DNA of 64,000 nt from Microcella alkaliphila (lineage in GTDB: Bacteria > Actinomycetota > Actinomycetes > Actinomycetales > Microbacteriaceae): contig NZ_AP017315.1 of the NCBI RefSeq assembly GCF_002355395.1, positions 62,001 through 126,000 of the forward strand, given 5' to 3'. The position numbers and the translations under genes were made by a program. The notes beneath the pieces were generated by a model. That model saw only the letters and a program-made list of their open reading frames with translations. It searched no databases and was not told the origin of the DNA. Shown piece after piece: positions 1-8,413 of this stretch; the first letter of the stretch is position 1, and the number at the start of each line of letters is the position of its first letter.

Positions 1-2
1 TG

Positions 3-485
3 CTGTGGGAGTTCCCGCTCTTGCCCCGCCAGTTCTCGATCACCGACGGGCTGACGATCGGCCTGCCCGCGATCGTGTTCGCCTTGCTGACCAACACCCG
101 CGTGTACCGGCCGGGATTCCTCACCAGGGCGGCGAGGTTTTGCGTGCCGAAGGGCCTCACCGTCGGCGTCGTGCTGATCTCGGTCGTCGCCTGGGCGCGG
201 TTCGCGGGCGACTACTCGCTGGCGCAGATTCAGACGGCGGCGACCATCACGCTCACGCTCACCGCGCTGTGGGTGCTCGTGACGCTCGCCCGCCCCTTCA
301 CGTGGCTCACGTCGCTCATCATCGCGGGCTCGTACGCCGGCCTCGCCGTCGTTCTCTTCGTGCCCTGGTTCGTCGAATTCCTGCAGTTCGAGATGCCGGA
401 TGCGCGCCTCGCCGCCGTCTCGATCGGTGCGTCGCTGGTCGGCAACCTCGTGATCGAGATCTTCCACCGCCGCGTGCCGTCGTAG
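3..485 (+). CDS. Cation-transporting P-type ATPase, C-terminal end (partial, CtpE-like)
   Basis: The reading frame is open from the window edge to a stop at 485, giving the last 160 residues of a membrane protein. It contains four to five hydrophobic segments and the motif LPRQFSITDGLTIGLPAI near its start, followed by RPGFLTRAARFCVP. That pattern is typical of the last membrane domain of HAD-type cation ATPases of the CtpE group (CtpE is a calcium-linked importer in mycobacteria). The phosphorylation and ATP-binding domains would lie upstream, outside the window, so substrate and activity cannot be judged here. It converges with the symporter gene on the other strand, with a strong hairpin between them. 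Confidence 0.8.
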   Translation: MWEFPLLPRQFSITDGLTIGLPAIVFALLTNTRVYRPGFLTRAARFCVPKGLTVGVVLISVVAWARFAGDYSLAQIQTAATITLTLTALWVLVTLARPFTWLTSLIIAGSYAGLAVVLFVPWFVEFLQFEMPDARLAAVSIGASLVGNLVIEIFHRRVPS

Positions 486-572
486 GGCGCGCGGCCGTGG
501 GCGTACCCGCGTGCCGCGCCGCGCATCCCTGCCAGCGCACCCCGGGCATCCCGGCCGCCATCGCATGCGCTC

Positions 573-661
573 GTTACGTTTTGCAGGAGTAGGGGCTGAG
601 CCCGCGCGTCTGTGGCGCTGAAATCCGGGCACCGGCCGTCTGAACTCCTGCAATACGTACG
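573..661. repeat. 89-bp inverted-repeat element, copy 1
   Basis: Two 18-nt arms (573-590, ending GCAGGAGT; 644-661, beginning ACTCCTGC) are inverted copies with one mismatch in the inner 16 bases, separated by exactly 53 nt. The second element at 8245-8333 has the same arm length, the same 53-nt spacer, the same ACGTTT..CAGGAGT arm core and a partly shared inner stretch around CCGGGC. It lies in the non-coding gap between the P-type ATPase and the symporter. The function is unknown; it could be a REP-like or MITE-like palindromic repeat. Confidence 0.65.
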
Positions 662-726
662 GTGTGCCGACATAGAGCGCGGGCCGCAGCCGGTGGCCAG
701 GCGCAGTGCGGGCCGCACACAGGAAA

Positions 727-755
727 CGGGCCCCGCGACCACCGCGCGGGGCCCG
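727..755. terminator. Strong GC hairpin, probable bidirectional terminator
   Basis: CGGGCCCCGCG at 727-737 pairs perfectly with CGCGGGGCCCG at 745-755 across a 7-nt loop. On the plus side it is followed by AACCGTTTT. It lies between two convergent genes (ends 485 and 824), where a shared terminator is expected. The U-run is short, as is common in high-GC actinobacteria. Confidence 0.7.
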
Positions 756-823
756 AACCGTTTTCCGGGGAGGGCAGGCCCAGGCATGCCCGCCCACCCC
801 GGAAGCTTTGCCGGCAGAGGCGC

Positions 824-2446
824 CTAGTGCGCCGTCGCCTTCTCGGCGCCCACGCCGGTCAGCGAGCGCACCTCCATTTCGGTCTGCTTGTCGGCGCTCT
901 CGACCCGACGCTCCAGGATGCTCGCGAGCCAGCCGAGCAGGAACGCCAGCGGAATCGAGACCACACCCGGGTTCGACAGCGGGAAGATCGCGAAGTCGGC
1001 GCCGGGGATCATCGACGTCTCGCTGCCGGACACGACGGGCGAGAACACGATGAGTACGAGCGCGCTGGTGAGGCCGCCGTACATGCTCCACAGGGCGCCG
1101 CGGGTGGTGAAGCCCTTCCAGAACAGCGAGTAGACGATCGTCGGCAGGTTGGCAGAGGCGGCCACCGCGAAGGCGAGTGCGACGAGGAACGCCACGTTCT
1201 GCCCGTTGGCTCCGATGCCGCCGATGATGGCGACGAGGCCGATGACGACGACGGTGATGCGGGCCACCTTCACCTCCTGGCGCGGCGACGCCTTCCCCTT
1301 CTTAATGACGGAGGCGTACACGTCGTGCGAGAACGACGCGGCGGCGGTGATCGTGAGACCGGCGACGACGGCGAGGATCGTGGCGAACGCGACCGCCGCG
1401 ATCACGCCGAGCAGGATCGGCCCGCCGAGCTCGAACGCCAAGAGCGGTGCGGCCGAGTTGACGCCACCGGGTGCGGCGAGGATCCGCTCGGGCCCGATGA
1501 GGGCGGCGGCTCCGTAGCCGAGCACCAGCGTGAAGACGTAGAAGATGCCGATCAGCCAGATCGCCCACACGACGCTCTTGCGCGCTTCTTTCGCAGTCGG
1601 CACCGTGTAGAAGCGCATGAGCACGTGCGGCAGCGCGGCGGTTCCGAGCACGAGAGCCAGCCCGAGCGACAGGAAGTCGAGGCGGGTGACGTCGTTGAGC
1701 CCGTACTTCAGCCCCGGCTCGAGGATCGCCGGGTTGTTGGTGGCCGCGACGGCCGCGTCGAGCAGCCCGGTAAAGCTGAAGCCGTGGAGCGCGAGCACCC
1801 ACACGGTCATCAGGCCTGCACCGGCGATCAGCATGACGGCCTTGATGATCTGCACCCAGGTGGTGCCCTTCATGCCGCCGACGAGCACGTAGAGGATCAT
1901 GAGCGCGCCGACGACGGCGATGACGACCGACTGCCCGACCCGCTCTTCGATGCCGAGCAGCAGCGAGACGAGCCCGCCGGCCCCGGCCATCTGGGCCAGC
2001 AGGTAGAAGAAGCTGACGACGAGGGTCGAGATGGCGGCGGCGATGCGCACGGGGCGCTGCCGCAGGCGGAAGGCGAGCACGTCGCCCATCGTGAACTTGC
2101 CGGTGTTGCGCAGCAGCTCGGCGACGACGAGCAGGGCGACGACCCACGCCACGAGGAACCCGATCGAGTAGAGGAACCCGTCGTAGCCGGTGATCGCGAT
2201 CGCGCCGACGATGCCGAGGAAGGATGCGGCCGACAGGTAGTCGCCGGCGATCGCCGAGCCGTTCTGCCCACCCGTGAAGGAGCGGCCGGCGGCGTAGTAG
2301 TCGCTGGCGGTGGCGTTGTTCTTGCTCGCCCGGAAGACGATCACCATCGTGACGGCGACGAATGCGCCGAAGATGGCGATGTTCAGCAGCGGGTCTCCGG
2401 GCGAGACGGATGCGGCGCTCGCCTTAACGAGGATCGCGGCGCTCAT
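824..2446 (-). CDS. Solute:sodium symporter, cation/acetate (monocarboxylate) type
   Basis: This 540-residue protein has about 13 hydrophobic segments and the solute:sodium symporter (SSS) features of the ActP/MctC branch: an ASDYYAAGRSFTGGQNG segment near residue 50, AIAGDYLSAASFLGI just after it, and a GMKGTTWVQIIKA motif mid-protein. ActP and MctC import acetate, pyruvate or propionate with a cation. The ATG overlaps the stop of the upstream DUF485 gene by 4 bp, so the two are translationally coupled. The pair is divergent from a LytS/LytTR system, which probably regulates it (inference). Exact substrate is not readable from sequence. Confidence 0.9.
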   Translation of the reverse strand: MSAAILVKASAASVSPGDPLLNIAIFGAFVAVTMVIVFRASKNNATASDYYAAGRSFTGGQNGSAIAGDYLSAASFLGIVGAIAITGYDGFLYSIGFLVAWVVALLVVAELLRNTGKFTMGDVLAFRLRQRPVRIAAAISTLVVSFFYLLAQMAGAGGLVSLLLGIEERVGQSVVIAVVGALMILYVLVGGMKGTTWVQIIKAVMLIAGAGLMTVWVLALHGFSFTGLLDAAVAATNNPAILEPGLKYGLNDVTRLDFLSLGLALVLGTAALPHVLMRFYTVPTAKEARKSVVWAIWLIGIFYVFTLVLGYGAAALIGPERILAAPGGVNSAAPLLAFELGGPILLGVIAAVAFATILAVVAGLTITAAASFSHDVYASVIKKGKASPRQEVKVARITVVVIGLVAIIGGIGANGQNVAFLVALAFAVAASANLPTIVYSLFWKGFTTRGALWSMYGGLTSALVLIVFSPVVSGSETSMIPGADFAIFPLSNPGVVSIPLAFLLGWLASILERRVESADKQTEMEVRSLTGVGAEKATAH

Positions 2447-2844
2447 CGGGCCACCTCCGCGGCGCCGCCCGCGGCCAGCGCCGGTTCAAGCTCGGCGCGG
2501 ATCTCGGCAGCGGCGGGGTCGAGGTGCTTGTTCGCGTACCAGACGTAGAGCATGGTGACGGCGAAGGTGGTGGCGACCTGAGCGAGGCCCCAGACCATGC
2601 CGAGGTTCAGCGAACCGCTGACGGCAATGGCGAACACCTCGGGCGCGTAGCCCGCGGTGAGCACGTAGGCGAGGTACCACGCGAGGCACAGGCCCGTGGC
2701 GGGCAGCACGAACAGCCGGTGGCGGCGCTTCAGCGCGCGAAAGCGAGGCGAGCGCTGTACGGCGCGCAGGGCCTCCATGTCGGGTTCGACGTCGGCGTGG
2801 CCGACATCGTGGGCGGTCTCATCGACCGGGGCCTGGATGGACAC
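2443..2844 (-). CDS. DUF485 small membrane protein, symporter partner
   Basis: This 133-residue protein starts with GTG at 2844. It has a charged N-terminus (repeated Arg around SPRFRALKRRHR) followed by two hydrophobic segments around residues 40-65 and 75-100. This is the layout of DUF485 proteins such as YjcH, which are encoded directly before ActP-type symporters. It overlaps the symporter start by ATGA. Its role is thought to be accessory to the transporter; the mechanism is not established. Confidence 0.85.
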   Translation of the reverse strand: MSIQAPVDETAHDVGHADVEPDMEALRAVQRSPRFRALKRRHRLFVLPATGLCLAWYLAYVLTAGYAPEVFAIAVSGSLNLGMVWGLAQVATTFAVTMLYVWYANKHLDPAAAEIRAELEPALAAGGAAEVAR

Positions 2845-3018
2845 TCGTGGCTCCCTACTGCTGCGACGGCAACCTCGTTGTCACCGTCTGGTAGTCGGAC
2901 ACTCTGCGGGGCGGATGCGGCGCCGGTGAAGAGGGCGCGCATCCCGAATCGACGAGCGGTAGAAACGGTGCGACGAGCGGCGCCCATGACCGCTCGTCGT
3001 CGCCTATCGTCATGTTGC

Positions 3019-4224
3019 ATGAGCCCGTCAGTGCTGATCGCCTTCGTCGGCGGCGTGCTGCTCGGGGCGCTCGGGATCGTGCTGCTCGCGGTCGGCTGGC
3101 GGGCGGTGCGCGGGGGGCGGGCGCTCGCGACGCCGGCCGAGCGGGCCACCTACGAGACGCTGAACCTGGCGTCGCGCGCGGCCGGGCATCTGCGCTCGGG
3201 GCTGGCCGGCGCCGATGCGGCGCGGGCGGCGAAGGCGCTGCGGCAGCTGCTCGACGCCGACGCGCTCGCGCTGGCCGATCCGCACGGCGTGGTCGCGCTC
3301 GACGGGCCGGCCGCGCTGACCGCGACGGCCGAACGGCTGGCCCGCGCCGCCGCCGAGGCGGGCGATACCCAGGTGCTGTCGGCCGCGGCGCTCTCCGAGG
3401 GGCGGGATGCCGTGGCCGCCCCCATCCGCCTGCCCGGTCGCGAGGCGGCCGGCCCGGTCGCCGGGTCGCTCGTGGCGTTCGCCGCCCCGCCGGTGCGTCC
3501 GACGCTCGTGCGGGCGGCCGAGGAGGCCGCCGGCTGGGTGGCCGCACAGCTCGAGCTCGCCGAGTTGGACGCCAGCCGCGCCGCCCTCGCCGAGGCTGAG
3601 GTGAAGGCGTTGCGCGCGCAGATCAGCCCGCACTTCATCTACAACGCGCTGACGGCGATCGCGTCGACGATCTCGACCGACCCGGCGCGTGCCCGCGAGC
3701 TGGTGCTCGAGTTCGCCGACTTCACCCGGTACTCGTTCCGCCGCGCCGGCGACTTCACGACGCTCGCCGACGAGCTGCGGTCGATCGACTCGTACCTGCA
3801 GCTCGAGCGGGCGCGCTTCGGCGAGCGCCTGGCGGTCACGCTGCGCATCGCGCCGGAGGTGTTGCCGACGGTGATCCCATTTTTGAGCCTGCAGCCGCTC
3901 GTCGAGAACGCCGTGCGGCACGGGCTCGAGCCGCTCGAGCGCGGCGGCACCATCACGATCACGGCCGACGCGGCGGGCGCCTTCACCGAGATTCGCATCG
4001 ACGACGACGGGGCGGGCACCGACCCGGAGGCGCTGCGGGCCGCGCTCGCAGGCCGGCCCACGGTCGACCACGTGGGCCTCCGCAACGTCGACGCGCGCCT
4101 GCGCCAGGTGTACGGCGACGACTGCGGGCTCGTCGTCGAGACGCAGGTCGGCGCCGGCACCGAGGTGCTGATGCGGGTGCCGCGCTCGCAGCCCGAGAAC
4201 GACCCGCAGGCGGTGCGGCGATGA
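3019..4224 (+). CDS. LytS-type sensor histidine kinase
   Basis: The protein has 401 residues from the ATG at 3019 (reading MSPSVL). One transmembrane helix lies at residues 3-25, then a GAF-sized region of about 165 residues, then a LytS/YehU-type kinase domain with SPHFIYNAL (phospho-acceptor His205), the ENAVRHG N-box (Asn297) and DDDGAGT/HVGLRN ATP-binding motifs. Only one N-terminal helix is present, unlike the multi-span sensors LytS and BtsS. It overlaps the response regulator by ATGA. Its place between two monocarboxylate-type symporters suggests it senses pyruvate, acetate or a related acid, as BtsS does in enterics (inference). An earlier Met at 2986 is possible but adds only a short basic peptide. 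Confidence 0.88.
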   Translation: MSPSVLIAFVGGVLLGALGIVLLAVGWRAVRGGRALATPAERATYETLNLASRAAGHLRSGLAGADAARAAKALRQLLDADALALADPHGVVALDGPAALTATAERLARAAAEAGDTQVLSAAALSEGRDAVAAPIRLPGREAAGPVAGSLVAFAAPPVRPTLVRAAEEAAGWVAAQLELAELDASRAALAEAEVKALRAQISPHFIYNALTAIASTISTDPARARELVLEFADFTRYSFRRAGDFTTLADELRSIDSYLQLERARFGERLAVTLRIAPEVLPTVIPFLSLQPLVENAVRHGLEPLERGGTITITADAAGAFTEIRIDDDGAGTDPEALRAALAGRPTVDHVGLRNVDARLRQVYGDDCGLVVETQVGAGTEVLMRVPRSQPENDPQAVRR

Positions 4225-5000
4225 CGGAACCCCTGCGCCTGCTCGTCGCCGACGACGAGCGACCCGCCCTCGACGAGCTGCTCGCGCTGCTCGGCGCCGA
4301 CCCCCGCGTCGGCGAGCTCGTTCCCGCCTCCACCGGGTCGGAGGCCCTGCGCATCCTCAGCGACGACCCGGCGATCGACGCGGCGCTGCTCGACATCCAC
4401 ATGCCGGGGCTGTCGGGCCTCGACCTGGCCCGCGCCCTCACCCGCTTCGAGCGCCGACCGCCCGTCGTGTTCGTGACCGCCGACGACGAGAGCGCCGTCG
4501 ACGCCTTCGACCTCGAGGCGGTCGACTACGTGCTGAAGCCGGTGCGCGCGGAGCGCCTCGCCCGCGCGGTCGGCCGCCTCGTCGACGCCGTCGCGGATGC
4601 TCGGGGAGCGCCCCTGACGGCGCCGACGGCCGTTCTCGGGGCCGGCCCCGAGCATCCCGCCGACGACCTGATCGCGGTGACGCTCGGGTCGACGACGCGA
4701 ATGGTGCGGCGCGACGCGATTCAGTACGCGGAGGCGCAGGGCGACTACGTGCGGCTGCACACGGCCGACGGAGGCTTCCTCGTGCGGGTTCCACTCGGCG
4801 ATCTGGAGCAGCGCTGGGCGGGCGCCGGCTTCGTGCGCGTGCACCGCTCGTACCTCGTCGCGCTTGCGCACGTGACGCGGCTGCAGCTCGCCGGCTCGGG
4901 GCCGACCGTGACGGTGGGGGCGACCGCGCTGCCGGTGAGTCGGCGACTGCTGCCGGGGCTGCGCGAGCGGCTCGACGAGCTGACGGTGCGGCGCTCGTGA
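4221..5000 (+). CDS. LytTR-family response regulator
   Basis: This 259-residue protein has an N-terminal receiver domain with acidic residues VADDE near residue 12, phospho-acceptor Asp58 in LLDIHMPG and the conserved Lys in DYVLKPV near 111. A LytTR DNA-binding domain follows at about 150-255, with EAQGDYVRLHT and FVRVHRSYLV. It is the partner of the upstream LytS-type kinase (4-bp overlap) and runs into the next small membrane gene with a GTGA overlap, so all four rightward genes form one operon. Likely targets are the two symporter operons (inference). Confidence 0.9.
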   Translation: MTEPLRLLVADDERPALDELLALLGADPRVGELVPASTGSEALRILSDDPAIDAALLDIHMPGLSGLDLARALTRFERRPPVVFVTADDESAVDAFDLEAVDYVLKPVRAERLARAVGRLVDAVADARGAPLTAPTAVLGAGPEHPADDLIAVTLGSTTRMVRRDAIQYAEAQGDYVRLHTADGGFLVRVPLGDLEQRWAGAGFVRVHRSYLVALAHVTRLQLAGSGPTVTVGATALPVSRRLLPGLRERLDELTVRRS

Positions 5001-5383
5001 ACGCCCGCCCAGCGCGCGTGCGCGTCACCGCCCCGAGGCCCGGCGAACCGCTGCACGCGGTGGCTGCCGACGAGGTGGGACCGGCCCCGGACAGCGCCGA
5101 ACGGGTGCTCGTGTCGACGCTGATCCGCAGCCAGCTGCGGCTGGCGATCCTGTGCGCCCTCGGATTCGCCGGTGCGCTGGCCGCGGTCGCCGCCGTTGCG
5201 GCACTGCCCGCGCTGAGCGCGGCCGACGCCCCGACGGTCGCGGGCGTCCCCGTCGGCTGGCTCGTCCTGGCGTTCGGCGCCTACCCACCGCTCGTGGCGA
5301 TCGCCGCCCTCGCCGTGACCGCGGCGAACCGCGCCGAAGACCAGTATCGGGCGCTGGCCGAGCGCGACGGGGAGGATCCGTGA
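4997..5383 (+). CDS. Small membrane protein preceding a symporter (DUF485-like position)
   Basis: This 128-residue protein starts with GTG at 4997, overlapping the regulator stop. After about 40 polar residues there are two long hydrophobic segments (around 47-72 and 80-103), then a short charged tail. The layout and the 4-bp overlap with the downstream symporter mirror the DUF485-symporter pair at 824-2844. Sequence similarity to DUF485 is weak by eye, so the family call is an inference from position and topology. Confidence 0.7.
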   Translation: MNARPARVRVTAPRPGEPLHAVAADEVGPAPDSAERVLVSTLIRSQLRLAILCALGFAGALAAVAAVAALPALSAADAPTVAGVPVGWLVLAFGAYPPLVAIAALAVTAANRAEDQYRALAERDGEDP

Positions 5384-6990
5384 CCGGCGCGACCGCGATC
5401 ATCCTCGGAGCGGTGAGCGTCGTCGCCGCGCCCGCGAGCGGCGCGACCCCCGCCGCGTTCGGCTACTCGGCGATCGTCATCGTGACCCTGCTGACCGTGC
5501 TCGTCGGCGCGCTCGCGGTGCGGCTGTCGCGCACGACGAGCGACTTCTACGTCGCCTCGCGCACGGTGCCGCCGTGGCTCAACGCGTCGGCGATCGGCGG
5601 CGAATACCTCTCGGCGGCGAGTGTCTTGGGAGTGGCCGGGCTGATCCTGCTGCAGGGCGCGGCGGGGCTGTGGTTCCCGATCGGATACGCGGCGGGGTAC
5701 CTCATGTTGCTGCTGTTCGTCGCCGCCCCGCTGCGCCGCTCGGGCGCGTACACGGTGCCCGACTTCACGGGCGCGCGGCTGCGATCGCGCTCGGTGCGCC
5801 GGGCGACGAGCGTGCTCGTCATCGTGATCGGCTGGTTCTACATCGTGCCCCAACTGCAGGGCGCCGCGCTCACCGTGTCGATCGCGACGGGCCTGCCGCC
5901 GTGGGCGGGGTCGGTCGCGGTCGCCGTCATCGTCGGCGTAATCGTCGCCGCCGGGGGCATGCGGTCGATCACCTTTGTGCAGGCGTTCCAGTTCTGGCTG
6001 AAGCTGACGGCGGTGGCCGTACCGGCTGTCGTGATGCTCGTCGTGGTCGGCGGCCGCGACCTGGGGGCGGCGGCCGCGACGGCCTTCCCGGCGGCGCTCG
6101 GCCCCGCCGCCGTCGACCCGTACGCGACCGCGTCGCTCGCGCTCGCCCTCCTGCTCGGCACCCTCGGCCTGCCCCACGTGCTCGTGCGCTTCACGACGAA
6201 CCCCGACGGCGCCGCCGCGCGCCGCACCACCCTCATCACGGTCATCCTGCTGGTCGCGTTCTACGTCTTCCCCACCACCATCGGGATGCTCGGGCGCGCC
6301 TTCGCCCCCGACCTCGCGACGGCGGGCTCCGCCGACTCGGTCGCGCTCGTGTTGCCCGGGCGCCTCGTCGACGGGCTCGCCGGCGAGTTGCTGGGCGCGC
6401 TCATCGTCGCCGGCGCGTTTGGCGCGTTCCTGTCGACCTCCTCCGGGCTCGTCGTGTCACTCGCCGGGGTCATCAGTCAGGAGGTCGCGGGCGGCACGGT
6501 GCGCGGGTTCCGCGTGGCGGCGCTCGCCTCGACGCTCGTGCCGCTCCTCGTCGTACTGCTCATCGAGCCGGCCGGGCTCGCCGGCAGCGTGGGGCTCGTC
6601 TTCGCCTTCACCGCCTCGACGCTGAGCCCGCTGCTCGTGCTCGGGGTGTGGTGGCGGGGGCTCACCGCGCGCGGCGCGCTCGCCGGCATGCTGACCGGAG
6701 CCGTCTCATGCGCACTGGCGGTGGGGCTCGGGGTGCTGCGCGTACCGGGGGCCCGCGGCTCGGGTGACGCGGGCACCGGCGGTGCGCTGGCGGAGGCCGC
6801 CCCGCTCGCCGCGGACTGGGCGCCGTGGCTGCAGTCGGCGCTGGCCACCCCGGCGGCGTGGACGATCCCCCTCGCCGTGCTCGTCACCGTGCTCGTCTCG
6901 CGCTTCGGCGGCGGAGCCCCTCCCGCCGACGTCGACCGCATCCTCGCCCGCCTGCACCTGCCCGAGCGCCGGCGCCCCGAGGCGCGCTGA
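5380..6990 (+). CDS. Second solute:sodium symporter family protein
   Basis: This 536-residue protein starts with GTG at 5380 inside the stop of the previous gene. It has about 13 hydrophobic segments and SSS-family landmarks: TTSDFYVASRTVPPWLNASA, IGGEYLSAASVLG, GGMRSITFVQAFQFWLK and a GTLGLPHVLVRF stretch. It is related to, but clearly diverged from, the ActP-like protein at 824-2446. Together they form a symmetric pair flanking one two-component system. Transported substrate is unknown; a monocarboxylate is the first guess. Confidence 0.88.
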   Translation: MTGATAIILGAVSVVAAPASGATPAAFGYSAIVIVTLLTVLVGALAVRLSRTTSDFYVASRTVPPWLNASAIGGEYLSAASVLGVAGLILLQGAAGLWFPIGYAAGYLMLLLFVAAPLRRSGAYTVPDFTGARLRSRSVRRATSVLVIVIGWFYIVPQLQGAALTVSIATGLPPWAGSVAVAVIVGVIVAAGGMRSITFVQAFQFWLKLTAVAVPAVVMLVVVGGRDLGAAAATAFPAALGPAAVDPYATASLALALLLGTLGLPHVLVRFTTNPDGAAARRTTLITVILLVAFYVFPTTIGMLGRAFAPDLATAGSADSVALVLPGRLVDGLAGELLGALIVAGAFGAFLSTSSGLVVSLAGVISQEVAGGTVRGFRVAALASTLVPLLVVLLIEPAGLAGSVGLVFAFTASTLSPLLVLGVWWRGLTARGALAGMLTGAVSCALAVGLGVLRVPGARGSGDAGTGGALAEAAPLAADWAPWLQSALATPAAWTIPLAVLVTVLVSRFGGGAPPADVDRILARLHLPERRRPEAR

Positions 6991-7036
6991 GTGCCCGCGT
7001 CGCCGTCCTGCGCGACGCGCCCCGCGCATCCCGAAT

Positions 7037-8068
7037 TCAGCGTGGCCGGCGCGGCAGCCGCAGGCGGCGCTGCGCCAGCAGAATGCCGAGGAAGATCAGC
7101 GCGGCGCCGACCGGCTCGTTCCACACGAGCACCTCGCCGAGCACGAGAATGCCGAGCGCGACGCCGACGACCGGCGAGATATAAGTGACGGTCGCCGCAC
7201 GGGTGGCGCCCCAGGCGCGCACGACGTTCTGGTTCCACGCGTAGGCGAGGCCGGTGCCGAAGACGCCGAGCAGCACGATGCTGCCGACGATCCAGATGTC
7301 GAGTGTGATCGGGTCGGTGCCGATGATCGGAGTAAGCGCGAGCATGATGACAGCGGCAATGCCGACGTTGAGCAGTGCGAGCATGACGCCGCTCAGCCCC
7401 GTGCCCTGCAAGAACCGACGCAGGTAGGCGAGGCTGAAGCCGTAGCAGGCGGTCGCGCCGAGCAGCGCCAGCTGCGGCACGACCCCGCCGCGCAGGTCGA
7501 CGCCCGCCCACGGCGCGATGATGACGAGCACCCCGGCGAGGCCCACCACCAGCCCGAGGATCTGCTCGCGCGTGAGCCGCTCCACCCGGATGACGAGCCC
7601 GGCCATAAGCGCCGTCATCAGCGGAGTCGTCGCGTTGTACACGCTCGCGAGTCCGCTCGACACCGACTGCTGCGCCCAGCCGAACAAGAGGTACGGGAAG
7701 ACGCACAGCGTCAGTGCCACCACCGTCATGTGGGCCCAGATGCGCCACTCGCGGGGAAGTTTCTCGCGCGTGACGAGCACGATGATCCCCAGGGTGAGGG
7801 CGCCGAACACGGTGCGTCCGGTCGCGATCTGGGCGGGGCTCAGCCCCTCGAGCCCGACCGCGATGAACAGGAAGCTGGCGCCCCACACGACGCCCGCGGC
7901 CGTGAACTGCAGCGCGATGCGCAGGTCACCGGATGCTCGCCCACCGCCCGTCGGCTGCGCAGGCAATGCGGGCTCGGCCGGTCCGAGCGCGCCCGCCGCC
8001 GTCGCCGGTGCCGGAAGCCGCTCGGCCTCGTCGCCGTCGCCTCCGCCGGCCGCACGTTCGTCGCTCAC
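7037..8068 (-). CDS. EamA/DMT-family transporter
   Basis: This 343-residue protein has a 50-residue polar, Pro/Ala-rich N-terminal extension followed by ten hydrophobic segments arranged as two five-helix repeats. The first repeat contains GVVWGASFLFI and the second begins near ATACYGFSLAYLRR. This is the drug/metabolite transporter superfamily layout (RhaT/YdcZ-like EamA domains), usually exporting amino acids or metabolites. It stands alone with no operon partner. The stretch upstream of its start (8069-8413) carries the 12-bp periodic array and the 89-bp inverted repeat described separately, but no gene. Confidence 0.87.
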   Translation of the reverse strand: MSDERAAGGGDGDEAERLPAPATAAGALGPAEPALPAQPTGGGRASGDLRIALQFTAAGVVWGASFLFIAVGLEGLSPAQIATGRTVFGALTLGIIVLVTREKLPREWRIWAHMTVVALTLCVFPYLLFGWAQQSVSSGLASVYNATTPLMTALMAGLVIRVERLTREQILGLVVGLAGVLVIIAPWAGVDLRGGVVPQLALLGATACYGFSLAYLRRFLQGTGLSGVMLALLNVGIAAVIMLALTPIIGTDPITLDIWIVGSIVLLGVFGTGLAYAWNQNVVRAWGATRAATVTYISPVVGVALGILVLGEVLVWNEPVGAALIFLGILLAQRRLRLPRRPR

Positions 8069-8183
8069 GAGCCGACACTACTGCCGCCGGCCGCCCTCCC
8101 CGCACCGCTCGGGTGCGCACGCGGCCGCGACGTCCGAAACCCGCGCCCGCGGTCGCGGCCCGCACCGGGGCCGTGTTCCGGCG

Positions 8184-8250
8184 GTGACCGGGGCTGTGAC
8201 GGGGGCGGCGCCCGAAGCCGTGACCGGCGCCCGTGACGGGGGCCGTGACG
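8184..8250. repeat. GTGAC-cored array with about 12-bp period
   Basis: GTGACC or GTGACG occurs at 8184, 8196, 8220, 8233 and 8245, giving spacings of 12, 24, 13 and 12 bp, each followed by a G/C run. The last copy is also the first bases of the left arm of the 89-bp inverted repeat. The array lies upstream of the EamA gene. It could be a binding array or a decayed tandem repeat; it encodes no plausible protein. Confidence 0.5.
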
Positions 8251-8333
8251 TTTCTCAGGAGTTCAGGCCCCGCGGCCCCCAGAATTCGCGGCAACCGGGC
8301 CGCGTCGCACCCTCTACTCCTGAGAAACGTCAC
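8245..8333. repeat. 89-bp inverted-repeat element, copy 2 (perfect 18-bp arms)
   Basis: GTGACGTTTCTCAGGAGT at 8245-8262 is the exact reverse complement of 8316-8333, with a 53-nt G/C-rich spacer. Total length and spacer match copy 1 at 573-661. The arms are perfect although the spacer is not conserved throughout, so the arms seem to be the selected part. It lies in a gap between the EamA gene start and the end of the chorismate mutase gene. Confidence 0.75.
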
Positions 8334-8413
8334 GCGCGCCCCCGCAGCGCGCGCCGACACCGCTCTCGACTCAGCGGCCGACGGCCCACCGTTCCCGAGA
8401 ACGGGTACGCGGC

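Noticed and set aside
662..2548. Open frame of 628 codons opposite the first symporter
   Set aside because: It is the complement shadow of a clear symporter gene in very G/C-rich DNA, is full of Glu/Asp/Arg low complexity and has no domain.
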